Source: Tritrichomonas musculus (Eukaryota > Parabasalia > Tritrichomonadida > Tritrichomonadidae). From it: a stretch of 64,000 nucleotides of DNA. The notes under the pieces are model-generated. The model made no database searches and was not told the DNA's origin. It worked only from the letters and a program-made list of their open reading frames with translations. Positions 28,528 through 38,595 of the stretch are shown here, one piece after another (positions within the stretch are counted from its first letter, which is position 1; each line of letters begins with the position of its first letter). The DNA lies in NCBI GenBank assembly GCA_039105265.1, contig JAPFFF010000018.1:372001-436000 (forward strand). Reading direction: 5' to 3'. The position numbers and the translations under genes were made by a program.

Positions 28528-28977
28528 TTACAAGTGTGTTTTCTTATTGAGTCTATACCTTAGCAAACGAAGTTCAACTTCACATTGAAGTCCTGAATTC
28601 AAATCTTGGATTTTACGGGGTAAGCGCGCTGATAAAATTGAAAATTTGTTTGCAAGTACTTCTGCAGCTTTATATATAGGATGCGTGTTCATGTTATATA
28701 TCTTTGCATTTATGAATATTTGGTCCATATCTTTAATAAATTCTTCTGGCGTATTATATAGTTTTTTATCAAGCTTATCTTGGACATCAAAAAGAGACAT
28801 TGGTGTCATGATAATTAGATAATAATCTGGTGCGCCATCCTTTTCTGGATCTACTGGCCTAAAAAAATAAGAGGATCCATCAGTTCCAACGATTTGCTGG
28901 ACAATATCTTGGCATATGTGATAAAATTGCTCTTTGCATACTTGTGAGCAGCTCATATTACATCGTCGATTATTCAT
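28528..28977 (-). CDS. Short stand-alone bromodomain protein
   Basis: Protein of 149 residues from the ATG at 28977. Nearly the whole protein is a bromodomain: YFFRPVDPEKDGAPDYY (ZA loop), IIMTPMSLFDVQDKL, then FIKDMDQIFINAKIYN, whose final Asn is the acetyl-lysine contact, and a C-terminal helix. Bromodomains read acetylated histones and recruit chromatin machinery in the nucleus. Small single-bromodomain proteins are common in protists. The frame remains open upstream with a hydrophobic stretch, but GACGTTTAAAAA lies 18-24 bases before the ATG at 28977 and would fall inside a longer coding region, so the shorter form is preferred. Confidence 0.85.
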   Translation of the reverse strand: MNNRRCNMSCSQVCKEQFYHICQDIVQQIVGTDGSSYFFRPVDPEKDGAPDYYLIIMTPMSLFDVQDKLDKKLYNTPEEFIKDMDQIFINAKIYNMNTHPIYKAAEVLANKFSILSARLPRKIQDLNSGLQCEVELRLLRYRLNKKTHL

Positions 28978-28994
28978 GTTGATTAAAAAATTTT

Positions 28995-29002
28995 TAAACG
29001 TC
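28995..29002 (-). promoter_or_regulatory. GACGTTTA upstream motif
   Basis: On the minus strand GACGTTTA lies 17 bases before the chosen ATG of the bromodomain gene. It shares the core seen before the genes at 711 and 7228, which supports the downstream start. Confidence 0.35.
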
Positions 29003-29043
29003 AATATAAAGAATAATAAACTAACCATATTTAACTTGCTCAA

Positions 29044-29415
29044 AAGGAATTTTACAAATTATATAAATGGAAAAACAGCTTTATCATAACCAATTAAAAG
29101 AGGGAAATCAAAATATCTGACCAAACACTAAATATGTATTAATAAAATAATGCTATATTAATAAAAAATGCTTTATTATGACATTAATTTTTATTTATAG
29201 TATGAAGCCTATATTAAGGAATAATTATATTTCAATAAAATATATACAATGTAGAATCAATATATAAATTAGTCTGTTAATATACAATTGGAGATGAAAT
29301 GATTATATTTCATTATTCATTCAGTTTTCTCTTTTTAATTTATCGGCTTTGAAGAAAAATAAATAGATATCATTATTATATTGTAAAAAAAAATTGTTAC
29401 ACCTTGTAATAATAA
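29044..29415. other. Intergenic, AT-rich
   Basis: 372 bases between two minus-strand genes. Nothing recognisable. Confidence 0.5.
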
Positions 29416-30075
29416 TTATGATTCATCATAAGAATCGTTATCAGATTGGTCTTCTGTTCCAAGTATTCCAGCAAGAGCTTTTGTTGGATCAAAATCTTGG
29501 ATAGGAATATTTAATTTCTTAGCACAACTTTGATATTCATTAATTTCGTCAACGATTGAAAAGCCAAGAGATTCTGTTTCAACTTCATAATTTTCAAAAC
29601 TTTGATTTGCATCATTTAAATCACTTTCTGCTTTTAAATAATCATCTATTAATTGTTGGTATATTTTGTTATTTTGTATCATTCGTTGTGGCTTTGATGG
29701 CTGCTGACTTAATAATTTACGATTTTCTTCAACTTTCCGATTGATCGCCTCAAACATTCTTTTATATTTTTCTATTAAATGTCTCATTCGATAATGTTCT
29801 GCAAAAGAAGGCTTAACAAGAACATATCCTAATAATCGATTACATGAAAGTATTCTTCGTTGATGATCTTCATTATTCTTTGCGGTTTCGATGATGCATT
29901 CTTTCATTTGCTCAATTTCATTTTCAATTTCTTGAATATTCATTTGGCTTAATTCGTATTCCAGCTTCTTTGCTTTAACTTCTGATTTATACAAAGTTGC
30001 AAAAAGTTTTGCAGCTTTTCGATCAGAAATCCCATTTAACTTTTTTAAAGCTCCATAAAACGAGTTTTCATCCAT
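29416..30075 (-). CDS. Coiled-coil protein, 219 residues
   Basis: The protein is helical throughout. Coiled coils span about 38-70 (ELSQMNIQEIENEIEQMKE) and 100-175 (LIEKYKRMFEAINRKVEENRKLL, then YLKAESDLNDANQSFENYEVE), and the tail is acidic (GTEDQSDNDSYDES). No catalytic motif is present. A short coiled-coil protein with an acidic tail could be a cytoskeletal or flagellar adaptor, but no family is recognised. The ATG at 30075 lies head-to-head with the RING gene at 30191, leaving 115 bases for two start regions. CACGTTTATAAAT directly precedes the ATG. Confidence 0.65.
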   Translation of the reverse strand: MDENSFYGALKKLNGISDRKAAKLFATLYKSEVKAKKLEYELSQMNIQEIENEIEQMKECIIETAKNNEDHQRRILSCNRLLGYVLVKPSFAEHYRMRHLIEKYKRMFEAINRKVEENRKLLSQQPSKPQRMIQNNKIYQQLIDDYLKAESDLNDANQSFENYEVETESLGFSIVDEINEYQSCAKKLNIPIQDFDPTKALAGILGTEDQSDNDSYDES

Positions 30076-30190
30076 ATTTATAAACGTGGATTTTCTTTCA
30101 AAATTTGTAACATGAATAGAAAATTCAATATTTCAACAAAAAATTTATGCGACCATTTAAAAATTTGATTAAAAATTTTATATAAAAATC
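30076..30190. promoter_or_regulatory. 115-bp divergent promoter region
   Basis: The start codons of the coiled-coil gene (minus) and the RING gene (plus) are 115 bases apart. The minus side carries CCACGTTTATAAAT next to the ATG (ACGTTTA core at 30081-30087). The plus side is AT-rich with no clear initiator. Both promoters must sit in this gap. Confidence 0.55.
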
Positions 30191-30856
30191 ATGAATCAAT
30201 GCTGGTGCTACCAATGTAACAGATATGTAATTCCAACTAGCGACTTCCATTGTCCAATCTGTCATGAAGATTATTTAGAATTTGAAGACGACCCAAATGC
30301 AATCGGCCAATCCACTCAAACATCGCAGCAGCAGCAAGAAAGAGTTCAAATCCCACAAGCTCAAGTATTTCAATTTGGATTTCCAGTAAATATGATGGGC
30401 AATTTCAACCCATTTCAAATTTTTAACAACGTTTTTCAGGGTAATAATAATTTTCAGACGCAATTGGGTACCATATTCCAGAACATTGTTAATCGCCTCC
30501 CTCGGATGATGGGTCAACCACAAAATGGAAATAATGGAATCCAAATGAATGACTTCTTTTTTGGAAGTGAAGATCAGTTACAAGCTCTTGCTGAGCGTTT
30601 ATTCCGTTTAAATGAACAATCTTTAGGTTCGCCACCAACCGACGAAAATTATGTGAATGAATTGAAAACGTCGGAATATCACCAAGGTGATTGTATAGAA
30701 GATGTATGTTCTATCTGCCTTGATCAGTTTGAAGAAGGAACCAATATTATTATTTTGCCATGCAAACATGCATTTCATCCTGACTGCCTCTCACCTTGGT
30801 TAAAGATCCACAGTGAATGCCCAAGTTGTAGGCATAAACTCCCTTCCAAACAATAA
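30191..30856 (+). CDS. RING-H2 E3 ubiquitin ligase (RNF126/RNF115-like)
   Basis: Protein of 221 residues. An N-terminal zinc ribbon (C6-x2-C9 and C21-x2-C24, around YQCNRYVIP and CPICHEDYLEF) and a C-terminal RING-H2 finger (C173, C176, C191, H193, H196, C199, C210, C213) have the two-finger layout of RNF126/RNF115/BCA2 proteins. In those, the N-terminal finger binds ubiquitin or cargo and the RING recruits an E2 enzyme. The linker is Gln/Asn/Phe-rich. All eight RING ligands are present, so activity is likely. The stop codon is part of AATAAAAG, a likely poly(A) signal overlap. Confidence 0.88.
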   Translation: MNQCWCYQCNRYVIPTSDFHCPICHEDYLEFEDDPNAIGQSTQTSQQQQERVQIPQAQVFQFGFPVNMMGNFNPFQIFNNVFQGNNNFQTQLGTIFQNIVNRLPRMMGQPQNGNNGIQMNDFFFGSEDQLQALAERLFRLNEQSLGSPPTDENYVNELKTSEYHQGDCIEDVCSICLDQFEEGTNIIILPCKHAFHPDCLSPWLKIHSECPSCRHKLPSKQ

Positions 30857-31333
30857 AAGTGTTTTTAATTTTCAAATAAGATTTTTTTATGATATTTTTT
30901 TTTATAATAGAAATATTTATCTCTTTGTTCTTCTCAACTTGGATAATTCATTAAATATATAAATAGAATAATAAAAAAAAATAATTGTTGAATAGTTTAT
31001 CATCATAAAATTTGTCGATTAATTTATTCTAACTTAAACGTATAAGTTATAAATACAAATTTTTTAATTATTACTCATTAATAATTAGGATTTAAATAAT
31101 AAAATGACTAAATATTATTTGTATTAATTTAATATAATTTTTAAATAATTCTAAAACTTTTGTCTTTGAAGATATATTCTATTTTATGATTCTGAGATAA
31201 TTCAATATTTCTGAGGATAAAAAAGCTATTTGAATAGAAATCTCCTTTTTCAATGATCACAAATTTTGAATTAATAGATATTTTGATTATTTTTTTTTTA
31301 TAAAAACCTTATTTCAAGCAGCACGGAATTATT
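30857..31333. other. Intergenic, AT-rich
   Basis: 477 bases between two plus-strand genes. No open frame, RNA or repeat is noted. Confidence 0.5.
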
Positions 31334-32389
31334 ATGGCGCTCTGCGTAAAGCATCAAGCATTTCCGAATTGTGATAAAAAAAGGATTTTAAATATATATA
31401 CAGTTGAGAAAAAGCACTCTAATAGTATTTCTTGTCAACAAAAGTTATATGTTAAAAAAGGATGTTATATCCTTCACCTTGATTCTCAAGCACGAATAGA
31501 ACAGCGTTCTATCTTTTCAATTCACCCTAATTCTTTTTTATCTTTCAGAGAAGGGTTTATTGCAAAGAAAATTGGGCCTGGAGAATTACATTTTTATCAA
31601 ATGTATAAAGAGCAATGTTTTAAAGTATTTCCTCAAGAATTTGTTCCAGAAGTTTTTGGCATAATTTATATAAAATCGATCAAACCGAATAAAAATGGTT
31701 ATCGTGAGGTTTTATTTGATTTTGACCCATCATTGATCATCGACGCAAATTTAACAGATTATGATTGGCCTCCTATGCTATTGCAAAAAGATATTTCTGC
31801 TGGCTTTGAAAAGCCTACATCTATTGATATCAAGCTTGGTACACGCTCTTGGACGCTTGGTGCACCTCAGGAAAGAATTCAGAAGACCCAACGCAACAAT
31901 AAAAACTCAGTCGGAAATATTATAAAATTTCATATAAGAGCTGCAGTCTGGTATTACAATAGTACTACTTTTAAAAATTATAATAAATTGAATAATGACC
32001 TGAATGGCAAGATAACAAAGAATGATGAAGTGGTTTTTATAAATAAACATTTCGGAAAAACGTGCTCGATAGATCAAATGGTATTGGTTCTCAAAGATAT
32101 ATTTAAATATCCACAATTAAAATCATTGATGCTTGAAAAAATACAAAAAATGAAAGATTCACTCATAATTTTTAGAGAACAGTTTGATATCAGATTTTAC
32201 GGATCATCACTTTTCTTCGTTTATGATGATCAAAATCCAAATAAATTTGATGTTCGTTTAATTGATTTTGAAAAATCATTTTTCGATATCAAGAAGAAAT
32301 CAAAAGCATTCAATGAAACCTTAGAAAACTGTGAAGATGGGATTATTGAAGCTATTGAAAATTTATGCAATATTTTCAAATCACTTTAA
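31334..32389 (+). CDS. Inositol polyphosphate kinase (IPMK/IP6K family)
   Basis: Protein of 351 residues. The family signature PxxxDxKxG is present as PTSIDIKLG (residues 161-169), with RSW following and an ERIQKTQR segment like the conserved region after it. A downstream SSL motif (291-293, GSSLFF) and LIDFEKS (309-315), with the metal-binding Asp, complete the catalytic core. These enzymes add phosphates to inositol tris- to hexakisphosphate, in nucleus or cytosol, feeding inositol phosphate and pyrophosphate signalling. From sequence alone I cannot decide between IPMK and IP6K activity. The catalytic residues look intact. Confidence 0.85.
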   Translation: MALCVKHQAFPNCDKKRILNIYTVEKKHSNSISCQQKLYVKKGCYILHLDSQARIEQRSIFSIHPNSFLSFREGFIAKKIGPGELHFYQMYKEQCFKVFPQEFVPEVFGIIYIKSIKPNKNGYREVLFDFDPSLIIDANLTDYDWPPMLLQKDISAGFEKPTSIDIKLGTRSWTLGAPQERIQKTQRNNKNSVGNIIKFHIRAAVWYYNSTTFKNYNKLNNDLNGKITKNDEVVFINKHFGKTCSIDQMVLVLKDIFKYPQLKSLMLEKIQKMKDSLIIFREQFDIRFYGSSLFFVYDDQNPNKFDVRLIDFEKSFFDIKKKSKAFNETLENCEDGIIEAIENLCNIFKSL

Positions 32390-33215
32390 TCTCGGTTTTT
32401 AAGTAAAAATAGATTTATAGACTACAAAATCTTTATGATTGTTTTTTTCTATACGTTATTTTTTTATATTTTTCGTTTTGTGAAAAAATTCAATTAAAAA
32501 TATCTTTTGAATTTTCAATTGATTTTGAACTATAAGTTTTTGAATGTGGTTCGATAGTCGAACTATATAAAGTCGGATTCAAAATGCTTGGGACAACATT
32601 CAATTTTTTTTCAATGTTTCTCAGAAAAAAAATCATTCAATTTTTGGGACAAATTGACCTAAAAGATTTATAAATTTGACCTTTATCGTTTTCAAAAAGT
32701 TTTTCCCAATCCTTTTGAATCCGACTTTAGTTCAAAACTATAAGTTTTTTTGAACTATTTGGTTAATTGTGATATAAGAAAAAGAAACCTCTCAATTTTC
32801 ATTCAATTTTCTAAACTTTTTGAATGAAAACGATCATTCTAATTTTATAGAATTTACTAAATTCTGATGTTTATAATGTAAATAGTCAATTTAATGTAAT
32901 AAGTGTATCTTTGAAAATAGTATATTAATAAATCAAATTTATTCTAATATTATTTTATAAATATATTTTTATTTTATTTAAATGATTTATGAGTAATTGA
33001 ATCTAATATGATATTCAACGAATTTATTTAATCATAAATCATCCAACGAATATATTTGAAAAATTGAAATAAATTTTAAATATCCTTCAAATATTCTATA
33101 TTCTTTACAATTCAAATATTGAATGATATATTAAAAAGTTGTTAGGTCTAATAAAGAATTAACATATTTAAGATAACACTATATACTTTTAATAAATATA
33201 TAAAATATGTAATTC
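32390..33215. other. Intergenic with a small hairpin element
   Basis: AT-rich spacer between convergent genes. It contains the inverted-repeat element at about 32563-32736 described separately. The remainder, including ATTTATTTAATCATAAATC-type words near 33020, shows nothing coding. Confidence 0.5.
32563..32736. mobile_element. Small inverted-repeat element (MITE-like), about 170 bp
   Basis: The left arm GAACTATATAAAGTCGGATT continues CAAAATGCTTGGGA. On the other strand the right end reads GAACTAAAGTCGGATTCAAA then AGGATTGGGA. At least 23 bp pair with two mismatches (32571-32593 with about 32705-32727). The interior has no frame. Short direct repeats ACTATAAGTTTTT lie outside both ends (about 32529 and 32738) and may be a target duplication. 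Confidence 0.65.
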
Positions 33216-34538
33216 TTAGTCAAATAATGAAGGATAAGGTTGAATTAAATGAACTAATTGTGGTTGAATAGATTTGTCATTATTAAAACAGCTTTCGCTC
33301 AATATTGGTGGATATGAAACAAGAATCTCGGAATATCTTTCTATTGGTTGCTCGAATAAGCGTTTTCCATCAATCTCAAGAATTTCTTTTAATAATTTTT
33401 CTTTAGGGCATGAATGTCTTGATGGAATTTCACATTCAGCAATTCTTTTATTAACAATTTTTGCATTTTCACAATTGGATTGTGCAGTTTGGTAGATCTT
33501 CATTGCATTTGGACTTTCACCTTGAATTTCATAAATTAATCCTAAGTTTAACCAAGCTTCAGGAATATCGTTTTTCAAATAGAGGGCACGCTGGAACGCA
33601 AGAATTGAATCTGGGTATTGTTCGTTGCGTAAGTATAAAACACCTAATCCACACCAAAATAAAGGCGATTCACTCCAGGAACTAGTGCAATCCCTGTATC
33701 GCAGATATGCTGCGTTGTAATCGCGTAATTTCATTGATATACGGGCTGATGCAAATCGTAATGTACTATCTGTGGAATCACCAATTATTTCTTCTGCTCT
33801 AGACAAGCTTTTAGAATCATCTTGAAAAGATAGAAACCAAACATATTGTTGAATAAGTTCATGGCATCTTGGATTTTGGGAATATAATTCTTCATACAAG
33901 TTAGCTGCTTCTTTATTTCGATCATTTAATTGTAAAGTATACGCTAATTGAAATTTGATATCATTAGCTTTAAGATTAGCAGGTGGATGTTTGAGAAGAT
34001 TTCGTAAAAGGGATTCAGATTCATTATATTTTGCTTGTGAGCGATATGCAATTGCAAGTCTGAAATTTCTATCAATATTTTGTTCAAAACGATCAGAAGG
34101 TTTTTTGTAAAATTTAATTGCGTCTTCATAGTAATGGAAGTGTTGATATACAATTCCAGCGCAATAATTAAAATATGGATCAGAAATATCTGGTTGTAAT
34201 CTCAATGCATGAGCTGCAGTTGTATAAGCATTCGGCATATCGTTCATTAGGAGATAGCAAAAAAGAAGAATTGTCCAATTTTCTACAGTTTCGGCTTGAG
34301 CGAGATCATTGATTCGTGCTTTAATGATTGAGCAAAGGGTATTTACTGCACCATAAAGAAGAGGCATTTTTTCTTCAACAACTCTATGCTGAGGATTATA
34401 AGATAATAAACGTCTTGCAGCAAGTTGAATTTGTGAATCCATATGGTTTTCTTCAAAGAGTCCGAATACGAAACTCCATGCATATTCAAATGCATGATTA
34501 GCCCTCTCCAATAATTCTGGTTCAGAAAGGTTATCCAT
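33216..34538 (-). CDS. TPR protein resembling Cyc8/Ssn6 and UTX
   Basis: Protein of 440 residues built of about ten tetratricopeptide repeats. The order and wording resemble the TPR block of the Cyc8(Ssn6)/UTX family: PYFNYCAGIVYQHFHYYEDAI near 137, then NPRCHELIQQYVWFLSF, then LFWCGLGVLYLRNEQYPDSI and PEAWLNLGLIYEIQG near 300-345. In fungi Cyc8 pairs with Tup1 as a corepressor. UTX adds a demethylase domain, which is absent here. A role in transcriptional repression is therefore suggested. A different TPR scaffold such as an APC or IFT subunit cannot be excluded. The C-terminal 70 residues are not TPR. Confidence 0.7.
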   Translation of the reverse strand: MDNLSEPELLERANHAFEYAWSFVFGLFEENHMDSQIQLAARRLLSYNPQHRVVEEKMPLLYGAVNTLCSIIKARINDLAQAETVENWTILLFCYLLMNDMPNAYTTAAHALRLQPDISDPYFNYCAGIVYQHFHYYEDAIKFYKKPSDRFEQNIDRNFRLAIAYRSQAKYNESESLLRNLLKHPPANLKANDIKFQLAYTLQLNDRNKEAANLYEELYSQNPRCHELIQQYVWFLSFQDDSKSLSRAEEIIGDSTDSTLRFASARISMKLRDYNAAYLRYRDCTSSWSESPLFWCGLGVLYLRNEQYPDSILAFQRALYLKNDIPEAWLNLGLIYEIQGESPNAMKIYQTAQSNCENAKIVNKRIAECEIPSRHSCPKEKLLKEILEIDGKRLFEQPIERYSEILVSYPPILSESCFNNDKSIQPQLVHLIQPYPSLFD

Positions 34539-35269
34539 TTTGTAATTATATATTTATAGGAAATATAAATTTACAAATAAATATGATAATATTGCCATCT
34601 ATGCAAAAAAAAACATATTAAAATATTTTAAAAAGTGATTAAAAAATGTATACATAATTGTTGATAAAATTTAAAATGATCTTTAATATTTATTAACGCA
34701 AAAATTGCATTTTAAAATTTGAAATTATATAAAATTATTAAAATAAATTCAATTAATTTATTTCAATTTTGAGAATATCCAATAAAAATGTTATCATATA
34801 GTTTATTGTAGTAAAAAATCAGAATAGTAAGAATAATAAAATAAAAAAAAAATCAATGTTAACGTCTTTTCTGAATTTAAGAGGTTTATATTTACATCAT
34901 ATTGTAAATCTGAAATTATTGTAAAGGTTTTCTTCTTACTCTGATTTGAGGAAAATATATATTTCACATTCTAAAAATAGTAGACAGGCCAACTTTTAAC
35001 AATAAAACCTCACTTATATTCATTTTGTTAAGCGACATCTCTGAATGGTTTGAGCATCGAGGTATGTGCTTTTCTCTCCTAATCCAATTTGCCCATCATT
35101 TTATAAAGTAATTACTGCTTTTAAGAATTTGTGATTTAAACTTGAATGGATTATCTTTTGAATCTAAAAACTTTTCATCAATAGTATCAATGGTTTTTAA
35201 TTTTTCGATGTATTCGTTTAATTCAGATATAACAAATACTTTTGCATGTAAATAACTTGGGTAGGTTTT
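34539..35269. other. Intergenic, AT-rich
   Basis: Beyond the start region of the TPR gene nothing coding is seen. The last 250 bases are slightly richer in GC and may be extended flanks of the transposase relic that follows. Confidence 0.45.
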
Positions 35270-35694
35270 TCATTTTAAGAGTCGACTTGTCCATATACTA
35301 AAGCAAGAACGAGCTTCAAATGCATTTATGATGTGATAATGACAATAGTTTTTTTCCATATTGTCCATTTGACAAAATGCTTTGATAGCAGTACCCACAT
35401 CTGAAAGTACTTCTTTCCCTTCAAAATTTTCAGTTTTAAGACATGCTTTTTGCATCTTATAAATAACATATCGTAAATATCCATAATTGAAAGAGCCAAA
35501 GGTATGGATACATTAAAGATTATCCAATGATAAATACAGTATTTAAAAGGTTTGCATGCTTTAAACGATACATCAATTTTCAAATAATGAGTCATGCTTA
35601 TAATCTTTAATTTATATGGCAATAGCCAAAGCATATCAGTAATAATTTTCTTCTCTCCATTGACAGTAATAAGTATCAGATTCAACTCATGCAC
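35270..35694 (-). mobile_element. Mutator-like (MULE) transposase relic
   Basis: Two overlapping minus-strand frames carry adjacent parts of one protein. The first has MHELNLILITVNGEKKIITD and YCIYHWIIFNVSIPLALSI; the second has EVLSDVGTAIKAFCQMDNME followed by NYCHYHIINAFEARS. The LSD-G-AI-FC and CHxHxI pattern is that of MULE transposase cores in trichomonads. The switch between frames near 35,440 shows a frameshift, and both ends are missing. It is a dead fragment of a plain DNA transposon. Confidence 0.6.
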
Positions 35695-36688
35695 CAGCTT
35701 ATAATAATCAACAAGTAGCCTCCAACAATCAACAACAAACCTACTCTTACAAATCGAGGATTTCCAACTTCTTCATACGGGCCGAGTAGGTGATAATAAA
35801 AATAATATTAAGGATACTGGTGCATTGACTATCTTCGCTAACATCACAAAATCAAATCCATAATGCCTTACGTTGAATGTAAGTAAGCTGTTCTGTCTCT
35901 ACAGCGGATATGATTGTTCACGTTTATGCGAGATCATAGAATGCAATAAAATGGCGCCCTTTTTAAAAGAAATATTAAAACTGTAAAAAATTGTGAATAT
36001 CACAAAAAGATTTAAAAATTGAATGTCTTTCAAAAAAATAATCATGATTTGAGAGCTCTTTCAATCTTTTCAAAAACTTTTTGAAAGATAGGTCCCTCCG
36101 CCGATCATCTCTTTGTGTTATTGAAATATAATTTGATTTTGAAAGTTCCATAATTTCATTCAATTAAGTAATAATTGAGTCATTGAACCAATTGAAGAAA
36201 AATGTTTTCAAAAATACATCAATTTTTTCAACAGATTCCACAAATAGTCACATATTTACGACAATTTGATCTAGAATGATCAATAATGAATACTGAATCT
36301 TAAACATCTTTTCTCGATCAGAGTTCGATCTTTTCTAAAATCAGATTATAAAGTAATTGTTTATTATACTCTCCATCTATTTCAATTTCAACCAAAGAGG
36401 CGATCGTTTTTAGTTGGTCTTGTTTTTCTTTATCCATTTTTGTAGACATTATCTTTAAAATTAAGTCTCAATTTTTTTGAATTTTTTTCAATCGTCATGG
36501 TCATATATTTTTATTTGCATACTATATCTTCGTTAAAAAATGATTGATATGTCATCTTCTGAACTTATTTTCGTAACACAAAAATATCTACAAGATTTTC
36601 TTGCTGAAGAACTTTAATTATTTTACTCATTTTAAGAATTTTAGATTTATCAGTAAAGCTCATTTATTTTAAATACTGATCATAAAAT
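35695..36688. other. Relic-rich spacer
   Basis: Patches of non-AT-rich sequence (35,700-35,960, around CGGGCCGAGTAGGTGATAAT) alternate with AT-rich DNA. This is probably decayed transposable-element sequence; no family can be named. A minus frame at 35975-36163 is not recognisable. Confidence 0.4.
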
Positions 36689-36745
36689 ATGGCTAACGCA
36701 GTTGATGATCTTCTTAATCTGGGTAAAAGTATAATATTTCAAATA
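36689..36745 (+). other. Possible orphan gene start
   Basis: TCATTTATTTTAA, initiator-like, lies upstream of an ATG opening MANAVDDLLNLGKSIIF, after which the frame becomes hydrophobic and AT-driven. It looks like the first few codons of a gene copied or left behind here. It is too short to identify. Confidence 0.25.
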
Positions 36746-36835
36746 ATATCTCAAACATTATTCTTTTGTTTATTTTTTTGGTTTAAGACACACTTTTTTT
36801 TACTCATATTTCTTCTTCTGTGTTTTTCAAATCTT

Positions 36836-38486
36836 TCAAAAAAAAAAAAAAAAAATGTGAATAAAAGCTTCAGCATTTGAAGGAATGATATCTACATAAT
36901 TGGTGAAATTGTATACATCAATTTTATTTGTTTGAGGAGTATCTTGAATTTGCATCATATCTGGAATTGTGTATTGGAAACAGTTTTGTATTGCCATTAA
37001 GAAATCTAACTCGGTGATTTTATCATTGATAGCATGCTTCGAATTTAATTGCACTTCCATATAACATGCAATTATAGAATTCTTTTTCGTATGATCATTC
37101 TTCTAAGCCAAAATATATTATATCATAACTTGGAGTTTTCAATTTGCTTTTATTTTTTTCTCATTGATTTGCCTTGCCTTACTTTAATTGTTTTATTTAA
37201 ATTTCAAGTTTTTATTTAAATGAGAATTTCAAAGCTAATGACCTATTAATGACTCCGTGCATGGGTTCGATATAATTTGAGCCGGTGCTGATGTGATATT
37301 GGCGTCTTACCCATTTCGCTCATTTATTAATAAAAAAATGACTTTTTGGATCTCCTTTGTCAACCTTAAAGCTAATGACCTATTAACGATTTATCGTCCC
37401 TGATTTTCATCTTTTTCTTTTCACTAATATATTCGTTTAATTCATTACTAACTTCACCTGAAATTTGAACAAATTCTATTTTGCTATTACATTTAAATTT
37501 TCTGTTAACAAAAAAAGTTTCTCTTTTACCTAAATTCCTTAGTAGCTCAGGATCTTTGGTTCTGTACAAAATATCACTTTTATGTTTTCTATTGTTCATT
37601 ATTTTGAATAATCTAAAAGTATGACGATTCAATTACATAATAATCTATTTTCATGAAAAAGTATTGGGAATGCAAATTTTTGAATTGAGACATTGTAAAA
37701 TGCTCGAGATTCAATTCCATTATATTCTACACTATTGTCGTATTCATATCCTGGATTGTGAGAAACGTGTATTCCATTTATAATTGATGATGGTAATGAT
37801 GCATGAGGTTTGACATCATTGTAAAACAATATTGTATCCAGAATATCATCTTCTGATTCGTAATGGTGTTCAATGTATTTCCAGAATGCTTCAGCTATTC
37901 CGTTTTGTTGAAGTCTATATCTGTCTGTAAATGTGTTGTTTATATTGTATAATTTGAAAAGTTCAATCAAATGTTTACCAATAGTTTCTCCACCTTTGTC
38001 AGACCAATAGGTTTGTGGAACACCATATTAGCTGATACCTTCAATAAAATGCTCTCGAATTGTTTTTGAGGTTTTATCACTTACCTTATCGCAATAAATG
38101 ATGAATCGAATTTTATCATCTTCAAGAACAAAGATAGGAAGGTTCTGGTCATTGTGAAAAAAGTGATCATCCACATGCTTAATTGCATTACAATATTCAG
38201 TTTCGTATCTTTTAATGCAATTTGGATGGCGATTTTAATAGACTTGATGATTGTGTAAAGAAACATCTTTGATGGTTTTATTTACTTAACGATAAGAAAT
38301 CTTTAATCCAGATGTGAGATTTTCCAAAACAGGATCATTTGAATGATCGCGATGGATTATTTGTGATATTATTGAACATTCCACTTTTTTTGAAATAATA
38401 TAATTTTTCATAGTGTTATCTAAAACAATCTTTGGTTGTCCAATGCTTTTTGCATTATAATTGTCTCCAAAATATTTTTTCACCAT
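36836..38486 (-). mobile_element. Fossil integrase-bearing element, broken
   Basis: The minus strand carries pieces of a retroviral-type (rve, DDE) integrase, including a helix-turn-helix-like start near 38.3-38.49 kb and a core and C-terminal part at 37.6-37.97 kb (with QQNGIAEAFWKYIEHHY and DVKPHASL). Less certain sequence runs to about 36.84 kb. The family is undecided: a Maverick-type, LTR-type or Ginger-like integrase would all fit. The element is broken by several interruptions and its ends are not defined, so it looks old. It ends next to the start region of the IQ coiled-coil gene. Confidence 0.6.
37231..37389. repeat. 22-bp direct repeat flanking a GC-richer insert
   Basis: AAAGCTAATGACCTATTAA(T/C)GA occurs at 37231-37252 and 37368-37389. 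The 115 bases between them are richer in GC and include GGGTTCGATATAA. Either a short insertion with a long target duplication or a local duplication would produce this. Confidence 0.55.
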
Positions 38487-38595
38487 ACATTTTGTGGTTT
38501 GATACTTATTTTCAATAAACTCTTCTTGAAAAAGTTGAAATTTAATTCAAGACCAAATAAAAATTCAAAAAACAACGTTACTTTATTAATTTAAA

